This document shows, one piece after another, positions 26,602-35,853 of a stretch of 64,000 nt of DNA. The position numbers and the translations under genes were made by a program. The stretch spans positions 1 through 64,000 of the forward strand of contig NZ_FCOG02000037.1 of assembly GCF_001544975.2 (NCBI RefSeq), given 5' to 3'. The number at the start of each line of letters is the position of its first letter. Positions within the stretch are counted from its first letter, which is position 1. This stretch comes from Caballeronia arationis (GTDB lineage: Bacteria; Pseudomonadota; Gammaproteobacteria; Burkholderiales; Burkholderiaceae). The notes under the pieces were generated by a model. That model was not told where the DNA came from and did no database searches. It saw only the letters and a program-made list of their open reading frames with translations.

Positions 26602-29216
26602 CTGAGATCAGTCGTCTCGCGCTGTTCGGCAAACTGGACGCGTTCGCGTATCGCGCGATCGAAAGCGGCACCGTTTTCTGCAAGCTGCGCGGCAATCCCT
26701 ACGTCGAGCTCGCTCACTGGCTGCATCAGATCCTGCTCGCGCAGGACTGCGACCTGCAGCGGATCGTGCGGCACTTCGAACTGGATCACGCCGTGCTCGC
26801 CCGCGACCTGACCGCCGCGCTCGATCGTCTGCCGCGCGGCTCGATGTCGGTTTCGGACATCTCGGCGCAGGTCGATGAAGCGGTCGAACGAGGCTGGGTG
26901 TTCGGCTCGCTGATGTTCAACGCGGCGAAGGTGCGCACGGGCCATCTGGTGATCGGCATCCTGCGCACGCCGAACCTGCGCAACGCGCTTTTCGCCATCT
27001 CGCGCCAGTTCGAGAAGATCAGCCTCGACGCGCTGTCGGAGCGATTCGACGCATTGCTCGCGGGTTCGCCGGAAGGGTCCGCCGAGCACACGCAGCACGA
27101 CCGGCACGCAGGTCCGCAGACGGATCCGCTCGGCGGCCAGGACGCGCTCGAACGCTACACCGTCGACCTCACCGCCGAGGCCCGTAGCGGCAAGCTCGAT
27201 CCCATCGTCGGCCGCGACGACGAGATCCGCCAGGTCATCGACATCCTGATGCGCCGGCGCCAGAACAATCCGATCCTGACGGGCGAAGCGGGCGTCGGCA
27301 AGACGGCGGTCGTCGAAGGATTCGCGCAACGCCTCGTCGCGGGCGAAGTGCCGCCTTCCCTGCGCGATGCCGTCGTCCGGACGCTCGATGTCGGCCTGCT
27401 GCAGGCCGGCGCGAGCATGAAGGGCGAATTCGAGCAGCGGCTGAAGCAGGTGATCGAGCAGGTGCAGGCATCGGAGAAGCCGGTGATCCTCTTCATCGAC
27501 GAAGCTCACACGCTCGTCGGCGCGGGCGGCGCCGCCGGCACCGGCGACGCGGCGAACCTGCTCAAGCCCGCCCTCGCGCGCGGCACGCTGCGCACGATCG
27601 CCGCGACGACGTGGGTGGAATACAAGAAGCACATCGAGAAGGACCCGGCGCTCACGCGGCGCTTTCAGGTGGTGCAGGTGCCGGAGCCGTCGGAGGCGTG
27701 CGCCGTCACGATGCTGCGCGGCCTCGCACTCGGGATGCAGCAGCATCACGGCGTGCAGGTGCTCGACGAAGCGCTCGAAGCGGCAGTCGCGCTTTCGCAT
27801 CGTTACATCCCTGCGCGCCAGTTGCCGGACAAGGCCGTGAGCCTGCTCGATACCGCGTGCGCGCGCGTCGCGGTGAGCCAGCATGCGCTGCCGCCGGCGC
27901 TCGACGATGCGCGCCGGCGTATCGATGCGTGGCAAACGGAAGCGCAGATCGTCGCGCGCGAGGCCGCGCTCGGTATCGATACAGCCGCGCGGGCCGCCGA
28001 TGTGGCCGCCCGGCTCGACAGCGAGCGCGCGCGGCTCGCTGAACTGAGCACGCGCCATGAAGCGGAGCGAGCGCTGGTCGCGCGCATCCTCGCGTTGCAG
28101 AGCGAACTCGAAGCGTCCGACGGGACCGATGCCGCGCGCCTTGCCGAACTGCAGGCGCTCCAGCAGGAACTCGCGCAACGCCAGGGCGAAACGCCGCTCA
28201 TCCTGCCTGCGGTGGACCGGCAGGCGGTGGCGTCGGTCGTGCAGGACTGGACCGGCATTCCGGTGGGCCGGATGATGCGCGACGACATTGCCAACGTGCT
28301 CGATCTCGCGGCGACGCTGAACCGGCGCGTCGTCGGCCAGCAACACGCGATGCAGATGATCGCGCGGCGAGTGCAGACCTCGCGCGCCGGCCTCGACAAC
28401 CCGGAGAAGCCCGTTGGCGTGTTCATGCTCGCGGGCACGTCGGGTGTCGGCAAGACCGAGACAGCGCTCGCGCTCGCCGAGGCGCTCTATGGCGGCGAGC
28501 AGAACGTCATCACCGTGAACATGAGCGAGTACCAGGAGGCGCATACGGTGTCGTCGCTCAAAGGCGCGCCTCCCGGCTATGTCGGCTACGGCGAGGGCGG
28601 CGTGCTGACCGAGGCGGTGCGCCGGCGTCCCTACAGCGTCGTGCTGCTCGACGAGTTCGAGAAGGCTCATCCGGACGTGCACGAACTCTTCTTCCAGGTC
28701 TTCGACAAGGGCCGCATGGAAGACGGCGACGGCCGCCAGATCGATTTTCGCCACACGCTGATCCTGCTGACCACCAACGTCGGCACCGAGCTCGTCACGC
28801 GTCTGTGCGGCGATGCGCGTGAGACGCCCGCGCCCGAAGTGATCGCGCGGGCGCTGCGGGCGCCGCTCGTCGAGGTGTTTCCGCCCGCGCTGCTCGGTCG
28901 CGTCGTGGTGATTCCGTACTACCCGCTCGACGACACGATGCTCGACGCCGTGATCCGCCTGCAACTCGCGCGCATCGAGCGTCGCATTGCTGAGCGGCAT
29001 CGCGTGACGTTCGCTTACGACGACGCGATGGTCCGTCAGATCGCGAGCCGCTGCACCGAGTTCGAAAGCGGCGGACGCATGATCGACGCGATCCTCACCA
29101 ACACGCTCTTGCCGCGCATCAGCGCCGAATTCCTGGCGCGCCTGATGGAAGGCCGCGAAGTCGCGAAGGTGGAGGTCAGCGCGCGCGACGGCGAATTCAC
29201 CTACGCGTTCGATTGA
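26598..29216 (+). CDS. clpV: T6SS ATPase ClpV (TssH)
   Basis: An 872-residue AAA+ unfoldase that recycles contracted TssB-TssC sheath. An N-terminal Clp repeat domain (residues 1-160) leads to two nucleotide-binding domains: Walker A GEAGVGKTAVVEG near residue 230 with Walker B VILFIDEAHTLVGAGG, and Walker A GTSGVGKTETALAL near 613 with VVLLDEFEKAHPDV. The middle coiled-coil (about 420-540) is present. Compared with chaperone ClpB, the T6SS type is recognisable by the N-terminal region and the position in the operon. Confidence 0.96.
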   Translation: MTEISRLALFGKLDAFAYRAIESGTVFCKLRGNPYVELAHWLHQILLAQDCDLQRIVRHFELDHAVLARDLTAALDRLPRGSMSVSDISAQVDEAVERGWVFGSLMFNAAKVRTGHLVIGILRTPNLRNALFAISRQFEKISLDALSERFDALLAGSPEGSAEHTQHDRHAGPQTDPLGGQDALERYTVDLTAEARSGKLDPIVGRDDEIRQVIDILMRRRQNNPILTGEAGVGKTAVVEGFAQRLVAGEVPPSLRDAVVRTLDVGLLQAGASMKGEFEQRLKQVIEQVQASEKPVILFIDEAHTLVGAGGAAGTGDAANLLKPALARGTLRTIAATTWVEYKKHIEKDPALTRRFQVVQVPEPSEACAVTMLRGLALGMQQHHGVQVLDEALEAAVALSHRYIPARQLPDKAVSLLDTACARVAVSQHALPPALDDARRRIDAWQTEAQIVAREAALGIDTAARAADVAARLDSERARLAELSTRHEAERALVARILALQSELEASDGTDAARLAELQALQQELAQRQGETPLILPAVDRQAVASVVQDWTGIPVGRMMRDDIANVLDLAATLNRRVVGQQHAMQMIARRVQTSRAGLDNPEKPVGVFMLAGTSGVGKTETALALAEALYGGEQNVITVNMSEYQEAHTVSSLKGAPPGYVGYGEGGVLTEAVRRRPYSVVLLDEFEKAHPDVHELFFQVFDKGRMEDGDGRQIDFRHTLILLTTNVGTELVTRLCGDARETPAPEVIARALRAPLVEVFPPALLGRVVVIPYYPLDDTMLDAVIRLQLARIERRIAERHRVTFAYDDAMVRQIASRCTEFESGGRMIDAILTNTLLPRISAEFLARLMEGREVAKVEVSARDGEFTYAFD

Positions 29217-29251
29217 ACGCGCGAACGCACATCACACCAGAGGAGCCGATG

Positions 29252-29641
29252 ATGCCGCAACAAGTCAGCATGGGTGCGACGCTGCAGTGTTCGTTCGGCA
29301 TGGCGCCGTCGACGCTCGTCGTGCTGCCGGTCAACCGCGTGCTCTGCGAAGGGCCGATCGCCGCGAACATCATGGACCACGTCCCGCTCGTGAACATCAT
29401 GCCGTTCGGGATGTGCACGTCGCCCGCGAATCCGCAGGTGGCCGCGGCGACCGCCGCCGCGCTCGGCGTCCCGACTCCGATGCCATGCGTGCCCGCTACC
29501 GCACAGCCGTGGACGCCCGGCGCGACGACCGTGCTGCTCGGCAACCAGCCGTCGCTCGACAACGTGTCGGTCTGCACGTGCGCCTGGGGCGGCGTGGTCG
29601 CGGTCGCGGATCCCGCCACGCGCGAGACGCAAATTCCCTGA
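29252..29641 (+). CDS. DUF4280 PAAR-like protein
   Basis: A 129-residue DUF4280 protein. It shows the family's Cys-containing VSMGATLQCSFGMAPSTLVV, LCEGPIAANIMDHVPLVNIM and PFGMCTSPANPQVAAATAAA pattern. DUF4280 members are PAAR-like tips that sit on the VgrG spike and are encoded next to vgrG. No toxin domain is attached. The second of two adjacent ATGs is chosen because GAGGAG then has a normal spacing. Confidence 0.88.
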   Translation: MPQQVSMGATLQCSFGMAPSTLVVLPVNRVLCEGPIAANIMDHVPLVNIMPFGMCTSPANPQVAAATAAALGVPTPMPCVPATAQPWTPGATTVLLGNQPSLDNVSVCTCAWGGVVAVADPATRETQIP

Positions 29642-29657
29642 CGCGAGAGGAGCGATG

Positions 29658-31661
29658 ATGCTGACCGATACCCACCGCATTGCCAAGCTGACCTGCGCAC
29701 TCGGGCCCGACGCGCTGGTGCTTTACCGCATGCGCGGGCGCGAGGAACTGGGCCGGCTTTCAGCGTGGACGCTCGATCTCTTCGCCGAGCGTTCGGATCT
29801 CGACATCGCCGCGATGCTGGGCAGCGACCTGTCGATCGCGCTGGATATTCCTGGCGGCGGGGAGCGGCAATTCAACGGCATCGTGAGCGCATTCGTGCTG
29901 GCGCAGCCCGCCAGCACGAAGCCGAACCGCCCCGCGATATACCGGGCGACCGTGCGGCCGCGCCTCTGGTTGCTCACGCGCGCGTCGCACAGCCGGTTCT
30001 TCCATCAGATGACAGTGCCCGCAATCATCGCCCGGGTGCTGAGCGACTATCACATCGACTTCGATAACCTGTGCTCGGCCACATATCCGAGTCTGGAGCA
30101 CTGCGCGCAGTATCGCGAGACCGACTTCGATTTCGTCAGCCGGCTCGCCGAGCGCGAAGGCATCTACTACTTCTTCGAACATCGCGACCGCAAGCACAAG
30201 CTCGTGTTGACGGACTCGTCGCAAGTGCACGCGGCCATGCCGCACTACGCGCCGCTTGTCTATCGGCCGCAAGCCGCGGCGCCCGGCGAGCATGAATGCA
30301 TCTACGGCTGGTCCACGGGCGGCGAGGTGCAGGCGGGCATCGTCGAGACGAACGACTACGACTTCGAAAAGCCGTCGCAAAGCGAGCAAGAGGGCCTGCT
30401 CGCACGCGGACGCCGGATGAAGCGCTACGACGAGCCGGTCTACGTGATGCAGGAACACGGCCTCGGCTACACGCGGCACGACGACGCCGAACGCTATGCG
30501 AAGGCGCACGCGCAGGGGCATCAGGCGGCCAACGCATGCGTGCGCGGCCACGCGACGGTGCGCGGCATCTGTCCCGGCACGCTGTTGCGGCTCGCCGAGC
30601 ACCCGCTGAAGGAACAGAACGGCGAATACCTCGTCGTTGCGGCGGACTACGAACTCAACTCGGACGCCTATCTGTCCACGCTCGACGCGGCGGCTCAGCC
30701 CCATGTATTCGACTGCGCTTTCGAGGCGCTGCCCCGCGACGCCGGGTTTCGGGCCGCGCGCATCACGCCGCGCGCACGTGTCGCCGGACTGCAGACAGCG
30801 GTGGTCGTCGGGCCTGCCGGCGAGGAAATCCACACGGACAAGTATGGCCGCATCAAGGTGCAGTTCCACTGGGAACAGCTCACGCCGCAGGAGTCGCGCG
30901 CGTCGCTTCAACGCTGCTGGGTGCGCGTGGCGCAGCCCTGGGCGGGCAAGGGCTTCGGAGCATTTTTCCTGCCGCGCATCGGCCAGGAAGTGCTGGTCGA
31001 TTTCATCGAAGGCGATCCGGATCAGCCGCTCGTCATCGGCAGCGTCCATAACGCCGCGCAGATGCCGCCCTACACGCCAGCCGGAAAGATGGCGCGCACG
31101 ACGCTCAAGACCAACTCCACCAAAGGCGGCAACGGCTTCAACGAAATGCGCTTCGACGATGCCAAGGGCGCCGAACAACTGTTCTTCCACGCCGAGCGCA
31201 ATTTCGACACCTGGGTCGGGCACGACGCGCTCGCGCGCATCGGCAACGAGCGGCATGTGATCGTCGAAAAAAGCGACTTCGCGCGCTGCGGCGGTGATCG
31301 CAGCGACGCGCTCGACGGCAGTCACAGCGGACGCATCGGCGGCAAGTACTCGCTTGATGTCGGCGCCGACACGCAGCACAAGACCGGCGCGAATCTCGCG
31401 CTCAGCGCGGGCGGCAACGTCGACCTCAAGGGTGCTGCCAACGTGACCATCGAAGCCGGCAGCACGCTCACGCTGAAGGCGGGCGGCAACACCATCGTGC
31501 TCGGGCCGCAAGGCATCGCGATCAGCGCGTCCGGGCCGGTGACGATCGACGGCGTGCTTGTGAAGATCAACTGCGGCGGCGCGGGTGGCGGGGCGAGCGC
31601 AATGAGCGCCAGGCCCGATGCGCCCGCCGATCCGCAACAAGCCGACGACGGTTCGCAATGA
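29658..31661 (+). CDS. vgrG: T6SS spike protein VgrG (TssI)
   Basis: A 667-residue VgrG trimeric spike protein. The gp27-like N-terminal part (LVLYRMRGREELGRLSAWTL, YRETDFDFVSRLAEREGIYY FFEH) leads to the OB-fold/gp5 region (VVVGPAGEEIHTDKYGRIKV QFHW, then WAGKGFGAFFLPRIGQEVLV), and a DUF2345-like beta-prism end (LKAGGNTIVLGPQGIAISAS). The chain stops shortly after this, so there is no obvious C-terminal effector domain. Its stop overlaps tagH by four bases. Confidence 0.96.
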   Translation: MLTDTHRIAKLTCALGPDALVLYRMRGREELGRLSAWTLDLFAERSDLDIAAMLGSDLSIALDIPGGGERQFNGIVSAFVLAQPASTKPNRPAIYRATVRPRLWLLTRASHSRFFHQMTVPAIIARVLSDYHIDFDNLCSATYPSLEHCAQYRETDFDFVSRLAEREGIYYFFEHRDRKHKLVLTDSSQVHAAMPHYAPLVYRPQAAAPGEHECIYGWSTGGEVQAGIVETNDYDFEKPSQSEQEGLLARGRRMKRYDEPVYVMQEHGLGYTRHDDAERYAKAHAQGHQAANACVRGHATVRGICPGTLLRLAEHPLKEQNGEYLVVAADYELNSDAYLSTLDAAAQPHVFDCAFEALPRDAGFRAARITPRARVAGLQTAVVVGPAGEEIHTDKYGRIKVQFHWEQLTPQESRASLQRCWVRVAQPWAGKGFGAFFLPRIGQEVLVDFIEGDPDQPLVIGSVHNAAQMPPYTPAGKMARTTLKTNSTKGGNGFNEMRFDDAKGAEQLFFHAERNFDTWVGHDALARIGNERHVIVEKSDFARCGGDRSDALDGSHSGRIGGKYSLDVGADTQHKTGANLALSAGGNVDLKGAANVTIEAGSTLTLKAGGNTIVLGPQGIAISASGPVTIDGVLVKINCGGAGGGASAMSARPDAPADPQQADDGSQ

Positions 31662-33094
31662 ACGCGCCCGCCGAACACTACGCGCACCACGCGCACGAGG
31701 AAGACACGATGCGCATGACGCTCGCGGTCAGGACTTATCAGGGCGCCGCGCCCGACGCGCCGCTCGCCTGCGGATTCGGCACGGCGGGCGGGACCATCGG
31801 ACGCGGACCCGACAGCACGATGGTGCTGCCCGACGCGCTCAAGACGGTATCGCGCGTGCAGGCGCGCATCGACTGGAGCGAGGACGGCTGGCGGCTCACC
31901 GACCTCGGCAGCAACCCGAGCCGGCTCAACGGGCGGCCGCTTGCCGCCGCCCGCCCGGCGCGGCTTGCCAATGGTGACCGGCTGGAGATCGGTGGCTATC
32001 GGCTCGAAGTTCGCACCGTCGAGCGCGCGGTCGCGGACGGCTTCGACGCGCCGCCCGGCGTGCATGACGAGCGCGTCTTCGATCCGCTCGCCAGCGCCGG
32101 GGCAGCCGCGCTCTCCGGCGATCCGCTCGCGCATGCTGCCGTGCTCTCCGGCTCGCCTGTGCCGGGCGCGATGTTCGATCCTCTCGGCACGCCGGCCGAT
32201 GCGGCACGGAGGCACGCCCTGCGCCCGGGCGGACGCGCGGCGTTCGCCGGGTCCGAGAGCGATCACGTCCCGCCGGAGCAGTTCGCCTGGATGCCGCCGG
32301 CTGCAGCCGCCGCGGGCATTCCGCACGATTACGATCCGCTGCAGGACGAGCCGTTCGTGCCGCAGCGACCGGAGCCGGTATCGGCTTCGATGGAGTTGTC
32401 TGGCGAGCGGTCGCTGCAACCGGCCGTCCCGGAAATGGCGCGCACCGCGCCCGCGACCGACGACCCGACGCTCAACGCCTTGCTCGAAGGCCTCGGCATC
32501 GATGCATCCGCGCTGCGCGAGCGCAGCGCCACGGAACTCGCCCGCCTTGCGGGCACGATGCTGCGCACGGCGGTGCGAGGTGCGGTGGACGTGCTGCTGT
32601 CGCGCTCGGTGCTCAAGCGCGAAGTCCGTCTCGACACCACGCTCCTTCTGCAACGCGACAACAACCCGTTGAAGTTCTTTCCCGATGGCGACAGCGCGCT
32701 GCAGCAGATGCTCGCCGGCCGCAGCGGCGGCTATCTGCCGGCGCAGACCGCGCTGCAGGGCGCTTTCGACGACATCCGCCGCCACGAACTCGCGGTACTC
32801 GGCGGCATGCGCGCCGCAATCCAGCATCTGCTCGGCCGCTTCGATCCTCAGGCAATAGCAGTCGCCGAAACGGCACACCACTGGCTCGACTGGCTGCCCG
32901 CGTGCCGCAAGGCGAGGCAGTGGGATCGCCTGGTCGCGCTGCATCGCGAACTCACCCGCGCGAGCGCCGACGACCTTCAGGCGCTCTGCGGCAGCGCCTT
33001 CAACGATGCATACGAGCGGCAAGCGGGCCTCATGTCCGGCGGCGAGCCGCAGACCTTCACTCACACGCAGCGAGACGACAATGTCCTGGAATAA
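31658..33094 (+). CDS. tagH: T6SS FHA-domain protein TagH (Fha)
   Basis: A 478-residue forkhead-associated protein of the T6SS. The FHA domain is near the N-terminus (GGTIGRGPDSTMVLPDALK, VSRVQARIDWSEDGWRLTDL GSNPS, then LANGDRLEIGGYRLEV). The C-terminal TagH domain follows at about 270-470 (LLEGLGIDASALRERSATEL, FDDIRRHELAVLGGMRAAIQ). FHA domains bind phosphothreonine. In PpkA/PppA-regulated T6SSs the Fha protein is the phosphorylated switch that promotes assembly. A ppkA/pppA pair lies downstream on the other strand. Confidence 0.93.
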   Translation: MNAPAEHYAHHAHEEDTMRMTLAVRTYQGAAPDAPLACGFGTAGGTIGRGPDSTMVLPDALKTVSRVQARIDWSEDGWRLTDLGSNPSRLNGRPLAAARPARLANGDRLEIGGYRLEVRTVERAVADGFDAPPGVHDERVFDPLASAGAAALSGDPLAHAAVLSGSPVPGAMFDPLGTPADAARRHALRPGGRAAFAGSESDHVPPEQFAWMPPAAAAAGIPHDYDPLQDEPFVPQRPEPVSASMELSGERSLQPAVPEMARTAPATDDPTLNALLEGLGIDASALRERSATELARLAGTMLRTAVRGAVDVLLSRSVLKREVRLDTTLLLQRDNNPLKFFPDGDSALQQMLAGRSGGYLPAQTALQGAFDDIRRHELAVLGGMRAAIQHLLGRFDPQAIAVAETAHHWLDWLPACRKARQWDRLVALHRELTRASADDLQALCGSAFNDAYERQAGLMSGGEPQTFTHTQRDDNVLE

Positions 33095-34439
33095 CAAGGT
33101 GATCTGGTCAGAAGGGATGCTGCTGCAGCCGCAGCACCTCCAGCAACACGACCGCTACGTGCGCGCGCAGATCGATGCGCGCTGCGCGGCGCTGCGCCCC
33201 TACGCATTCGGCTTCTCGGAACTGGCGATCGACGCCGAGCAACTGAAGCTCGGCCGCATCGCGCTGACCGCGTGCGCCGGCGTGCTGCCGGACGGCAGCC
33301 CGTTCCGGCTGCCGTCGGACGACGAACTTCCGTTGCCGCTCGCGGTGCCCGAGGACGCGCGCGACCTGACGGTCGTGCTCGCGTTGCCGGCGGCGCGCCG
33401 TGGCGTGCCCGAAGCCATGCATGCTGCATCGGCCGCACAGACGCCGGGCGACGCGCATCGCGACGGCTTCGCGCGGCATCGCATCGCCGAGGCCGAAGTG
33501 CTCGACAGCAACGAAGGCGCGACGGGCGCGGCGCTCGTGCAGGTCGGCAAGCTCCAGTTGCGCCTCGCGTTCGAGCAGGACGTCGCCCATGCGCATACGT
33601 CGCTCGGCGTCGTGCGCATCGTGGAGCGCCGCGCCGACAACCGCGTCGTGCTCGATGCCGGCTACGCCCCGCCGTGCCTCGACTATCGCGTGACGCGCCG
33701 GCTCTCGTCGTTCGTCGATGAACTCGTCGGCCTGCTGCACCAGCGCGCCGATGCGCTCGCGGCACGCCTCGCCCAGCCGGCGTCCACGGGCGCGGCCGAG
33801 ATCGCCGACTTCCTGTTGCTGCAGGTGCTCAATCGCGCGGAACCGCTTTTCGCAGGCATCGCATCGACGACCGGCCTGCATCCGCACGACCTGCATCATC
33901 ACGCGCTGCAACTGGCGGGCGAACTCGCGACCTTCGGCCAGGGCAAGCGGCCGTGCGCGTTCCCGGTCTACCGGCACGAGCGGCTCGATGAAACGTTCAC
34001 GCCTGTCGTCGATGCATTGCGTGCCGCGCTCGGCATGGTCATGGACCCGCACGCGGTGCCGATCGCGCTGGAAGAGCGCAAGTACGGGCTGCGCGTCGCG
34101 GTCGTGCCCGATCGCGACCTGTTCCGCTCGGCGAGCTTCGTGCTCGCGGTCAAGGCCGATCTCGCGCCTGCCGCGCTGCTGAACGGCTTCCCGTCGCAGG
34201 CGAAGCTCGGACCGGTGGAGCGTATCCGCGATCTGGTCAATCTCCAGCTGCCGGGGATCGGGCTGCGGGTGCTTCCCGTCGCGCCGCGCCAGTTGCCGTT
34301 CCACGCCGGCTTCACCTACTTCGAGCTCGACCGGAGCAGCGAACTGTGGAAGCAGTTCGCGACATCGGCGGGCGTGGCGCTGCATGTCGCCGGCGACTTC
34401 CCGGGACTCGCGCTCGAGTTCTGGGCCATCCGTCCATGA
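33081..34439 (+). CDS. tssK: T6SS baseplate-membrane connector TssK
   Basis: A 452-residue TssK, which connects the baseplate to the TssL/TssM membrane complex. It begins with the diagnostic MSWNNKVIWSEGMLLQPQHL QQHDRYV, and later shows DYRVTRRLSSFVDELVG and GLHPHDLHHHALQLAGELAT F. The start at 33081 is inside the end of tagH, overlapping by 14 bases. Confidence 0.95.
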   Translation: MSWNNKVIWSEGMLLQPQHLQQHDRYVRAQIDARCAALRPYAFGFSELAIDAEQLKLGRIALTACAGVLPDGSPFRLPSDDELPLPLAVPEDARDLTVVLALPAARRGVPEAMHAASAAQTPGDAHRDGFARHRIAEAEVLDSNEGATGAALVQVGKLQLRLAFEQDVAHAHTSLGVVRIVERRADNRVVLDAGYAPPCLDYRVTRRLSSFVDELVGLLHQRADALAARLAQPASTGAAEIADFLLLQVLNRAEPLFAGIASTTGLHPHDLHHHALQLAGELATFGQGKRPCAFPVYRHERLDETFTPVVDALRAALGMVMDPHAVPIALEERKYGLRVAVVPDRDLFRSASFVLAVKADLAPAALLNGFPSQAKLGPVERIRDLVNLQLPGIGLRVLPVAPRQLPFHAGFTYFELDRSSELWKQFATSAGVALHVAGDFPGLALEFWAIRP

Positions 34440-34472
34440 ACGACGCCGCCTGCACCTTCGAAGGATGAGACC

Positions 34473-35813
34473 GTGAACGACCAGACACTGCCGGTGGCGA
34501 GCACCGACCCGGATGAAACCATGCTGATCCCGCAACCGGGCGGGCGGCGCGCGGCGCAGGCCGGCATGGACGCGCCCGCGCAATCGCAGCAACACGCGGG
34601 CGCGAACGCCCGGCCATCGCGCCAGGCGCCGGTCATCGACGTCGCGAGCGGCCTGAACCCGCTCCTGCGCGCCGCCAACCCGCTGCTCGAACTCGCGCTG
34701 CCGTTGCGCACGCGTCCGTCGCTGACCGATATCGAGGCGCTGCGCGCCCAACTCGTGCAGATGGTTCGCGCTTTCGAGCACGACGCGCGCGCGAGCGGCA
34801 TCGACACCGAACGGCTCGCTGCAGCGCGCTATTGCCTGTGCACCTGCATCGACGAGGCGATCTCCGGAACGCCATGGGGCAGCGGCGTGTGGGCGAGCCG
34901 CAGCCTGCTCGTAACGTTTCACAACGAGGCGTCGGGCGGCGAGCGCTTTTTCCTGATCCTGCAACGACTCGCACAGGACCCGGCGGGAAACGTCGACGTC
35001 CTCGAACTGATTTACGTGATGTTGTCGCTTGGCTTCGAGGGTCGCTATCGCCTGATCGATGGCGGACGCACGCAACTGGAGTCCGTGCGCGAACGGCTGG
35101 AGCGGATGATCCGCGCGCAGCGCGGCGCCTTCGAGACGGAACTGTCGCTGCACTGGCAGCCGGTGCAGCGCACGCGCCGCCGGCTGTCGCAACTCGTGCC
35201 GCTGTGGGTGGCGGCGGCGCTCGCCGGCGTCGTGCTGGCCGCGACGCATGTGGCGCTCGGCGTGAGCCTGAACCGCGCATCGGACCCCGTGTTCGATGCG
35301 ATGAACCGGATTCGCGCGAACCCGCCGTCGCAGCACGCCGTCGCCGTGCCGCTTCCGGCGATGCCCGCCGCCAGCGCGAAGCTTGCGACGTTCCTCGCGC
35401 CGGAAATCGCGCAGGGACTCGTCACGGTGCGCGAGGGAGCCGACCGCACGGTGGTCGCGATCAACGGCGACGGGCTGTTCGCATCCGCCAGCGCGACGCC
35501 CGACCCCGCCTATGACCCGCTGCTGACGAGAATCGCAGATGCGTTGAAGGCGGTGCCGGGCAGGGTGGTCGTCATCGGTCACACGGATGACCAGCGGCTT
35601 TTGTCGGCGCGTTTCCCGTCGAACTGGCATCTGTCGCAGGTGCGCGCCGACAGCGTGCGCGCGCGGCTCGCGGCGGCCACCGGCACGCCGGAACGCTTCA
35701 CCGCCGAAGGACGCGGCGACGCCGAGCCGCTTGCCCCGAACGACACGCCAGCGGGACGCGCGAAGAACCGCCGCGTGGAGATCACCTTGCTTGCACCGGG
35801 AGCGTCGTCATGA
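34473..35813 (+). CDS. tssL: T6SS membrane protein TssL with C-terminal OmpA-like domain
   Basis: A 446-residue fusion. Residues about 50-255 form the DotU/TssL domain (NPLLRAANPLLELALPLRTR, CLCTCIDEAISGTPWG, MLSLGFEGRYRLIDGGRTQL), with the single membrane helix near 238-258 (VPLWVAAALAGVVLAATHVA L). The periplasmic part ends in an OmpA/MotB-type peptidoglycan-binding domain (VVVIGHTDDQRLL, FTAEGRGDAEPLAPNDTPAG, RAKNRRVEI). TssL anchors the membrane complex with TssM; the OmpA-like end can hold it to the cell wall. The start codon is GTG at 34473. No tssJ lipoprotein gene precedes it. Confidence 0.95.
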   Translation: MNDQTLPVASTDPDETMLIPQPGGRRAAQAGMDAPAQSQQHAGANARPSRQAPVIDVASGLNPLLRAANPLLELALPLRTRPSLTDIEALRAQLVQMVRAFEHDARASGIDTERLAAARYCLCTCIDEAISGTPWGSGVWASRSLLVTFHNEASGGERFFLILQRLAQDPAGNVDVLELIYVMLSLGFEGRYRLIDGGRTQLESVRERLERMIRAQRGAFETELSLHWQPVQRTRRRLSQLVPLWVAAALAGVVLAATHVALGVSLNRASDPVFDAMNRIRANPPSQHAVAVPLPAMPAASAKLATFLAPEIAQGLVTVREGADRTVVAINGDGLFASASATPDPAYDPLLTRIADALKAVPGRVVVIGHTDDQRLLSARFPSNWHLSQVRADSVRARLAAATGTPERFTAEGRGDAEPLAPNDTPAGRAKNRRVEITLLAPGASS

Positions 35814-35853
35814 CGCGCCGCTTTGAAGACATCGCCCGACGGGGAGACATCGA

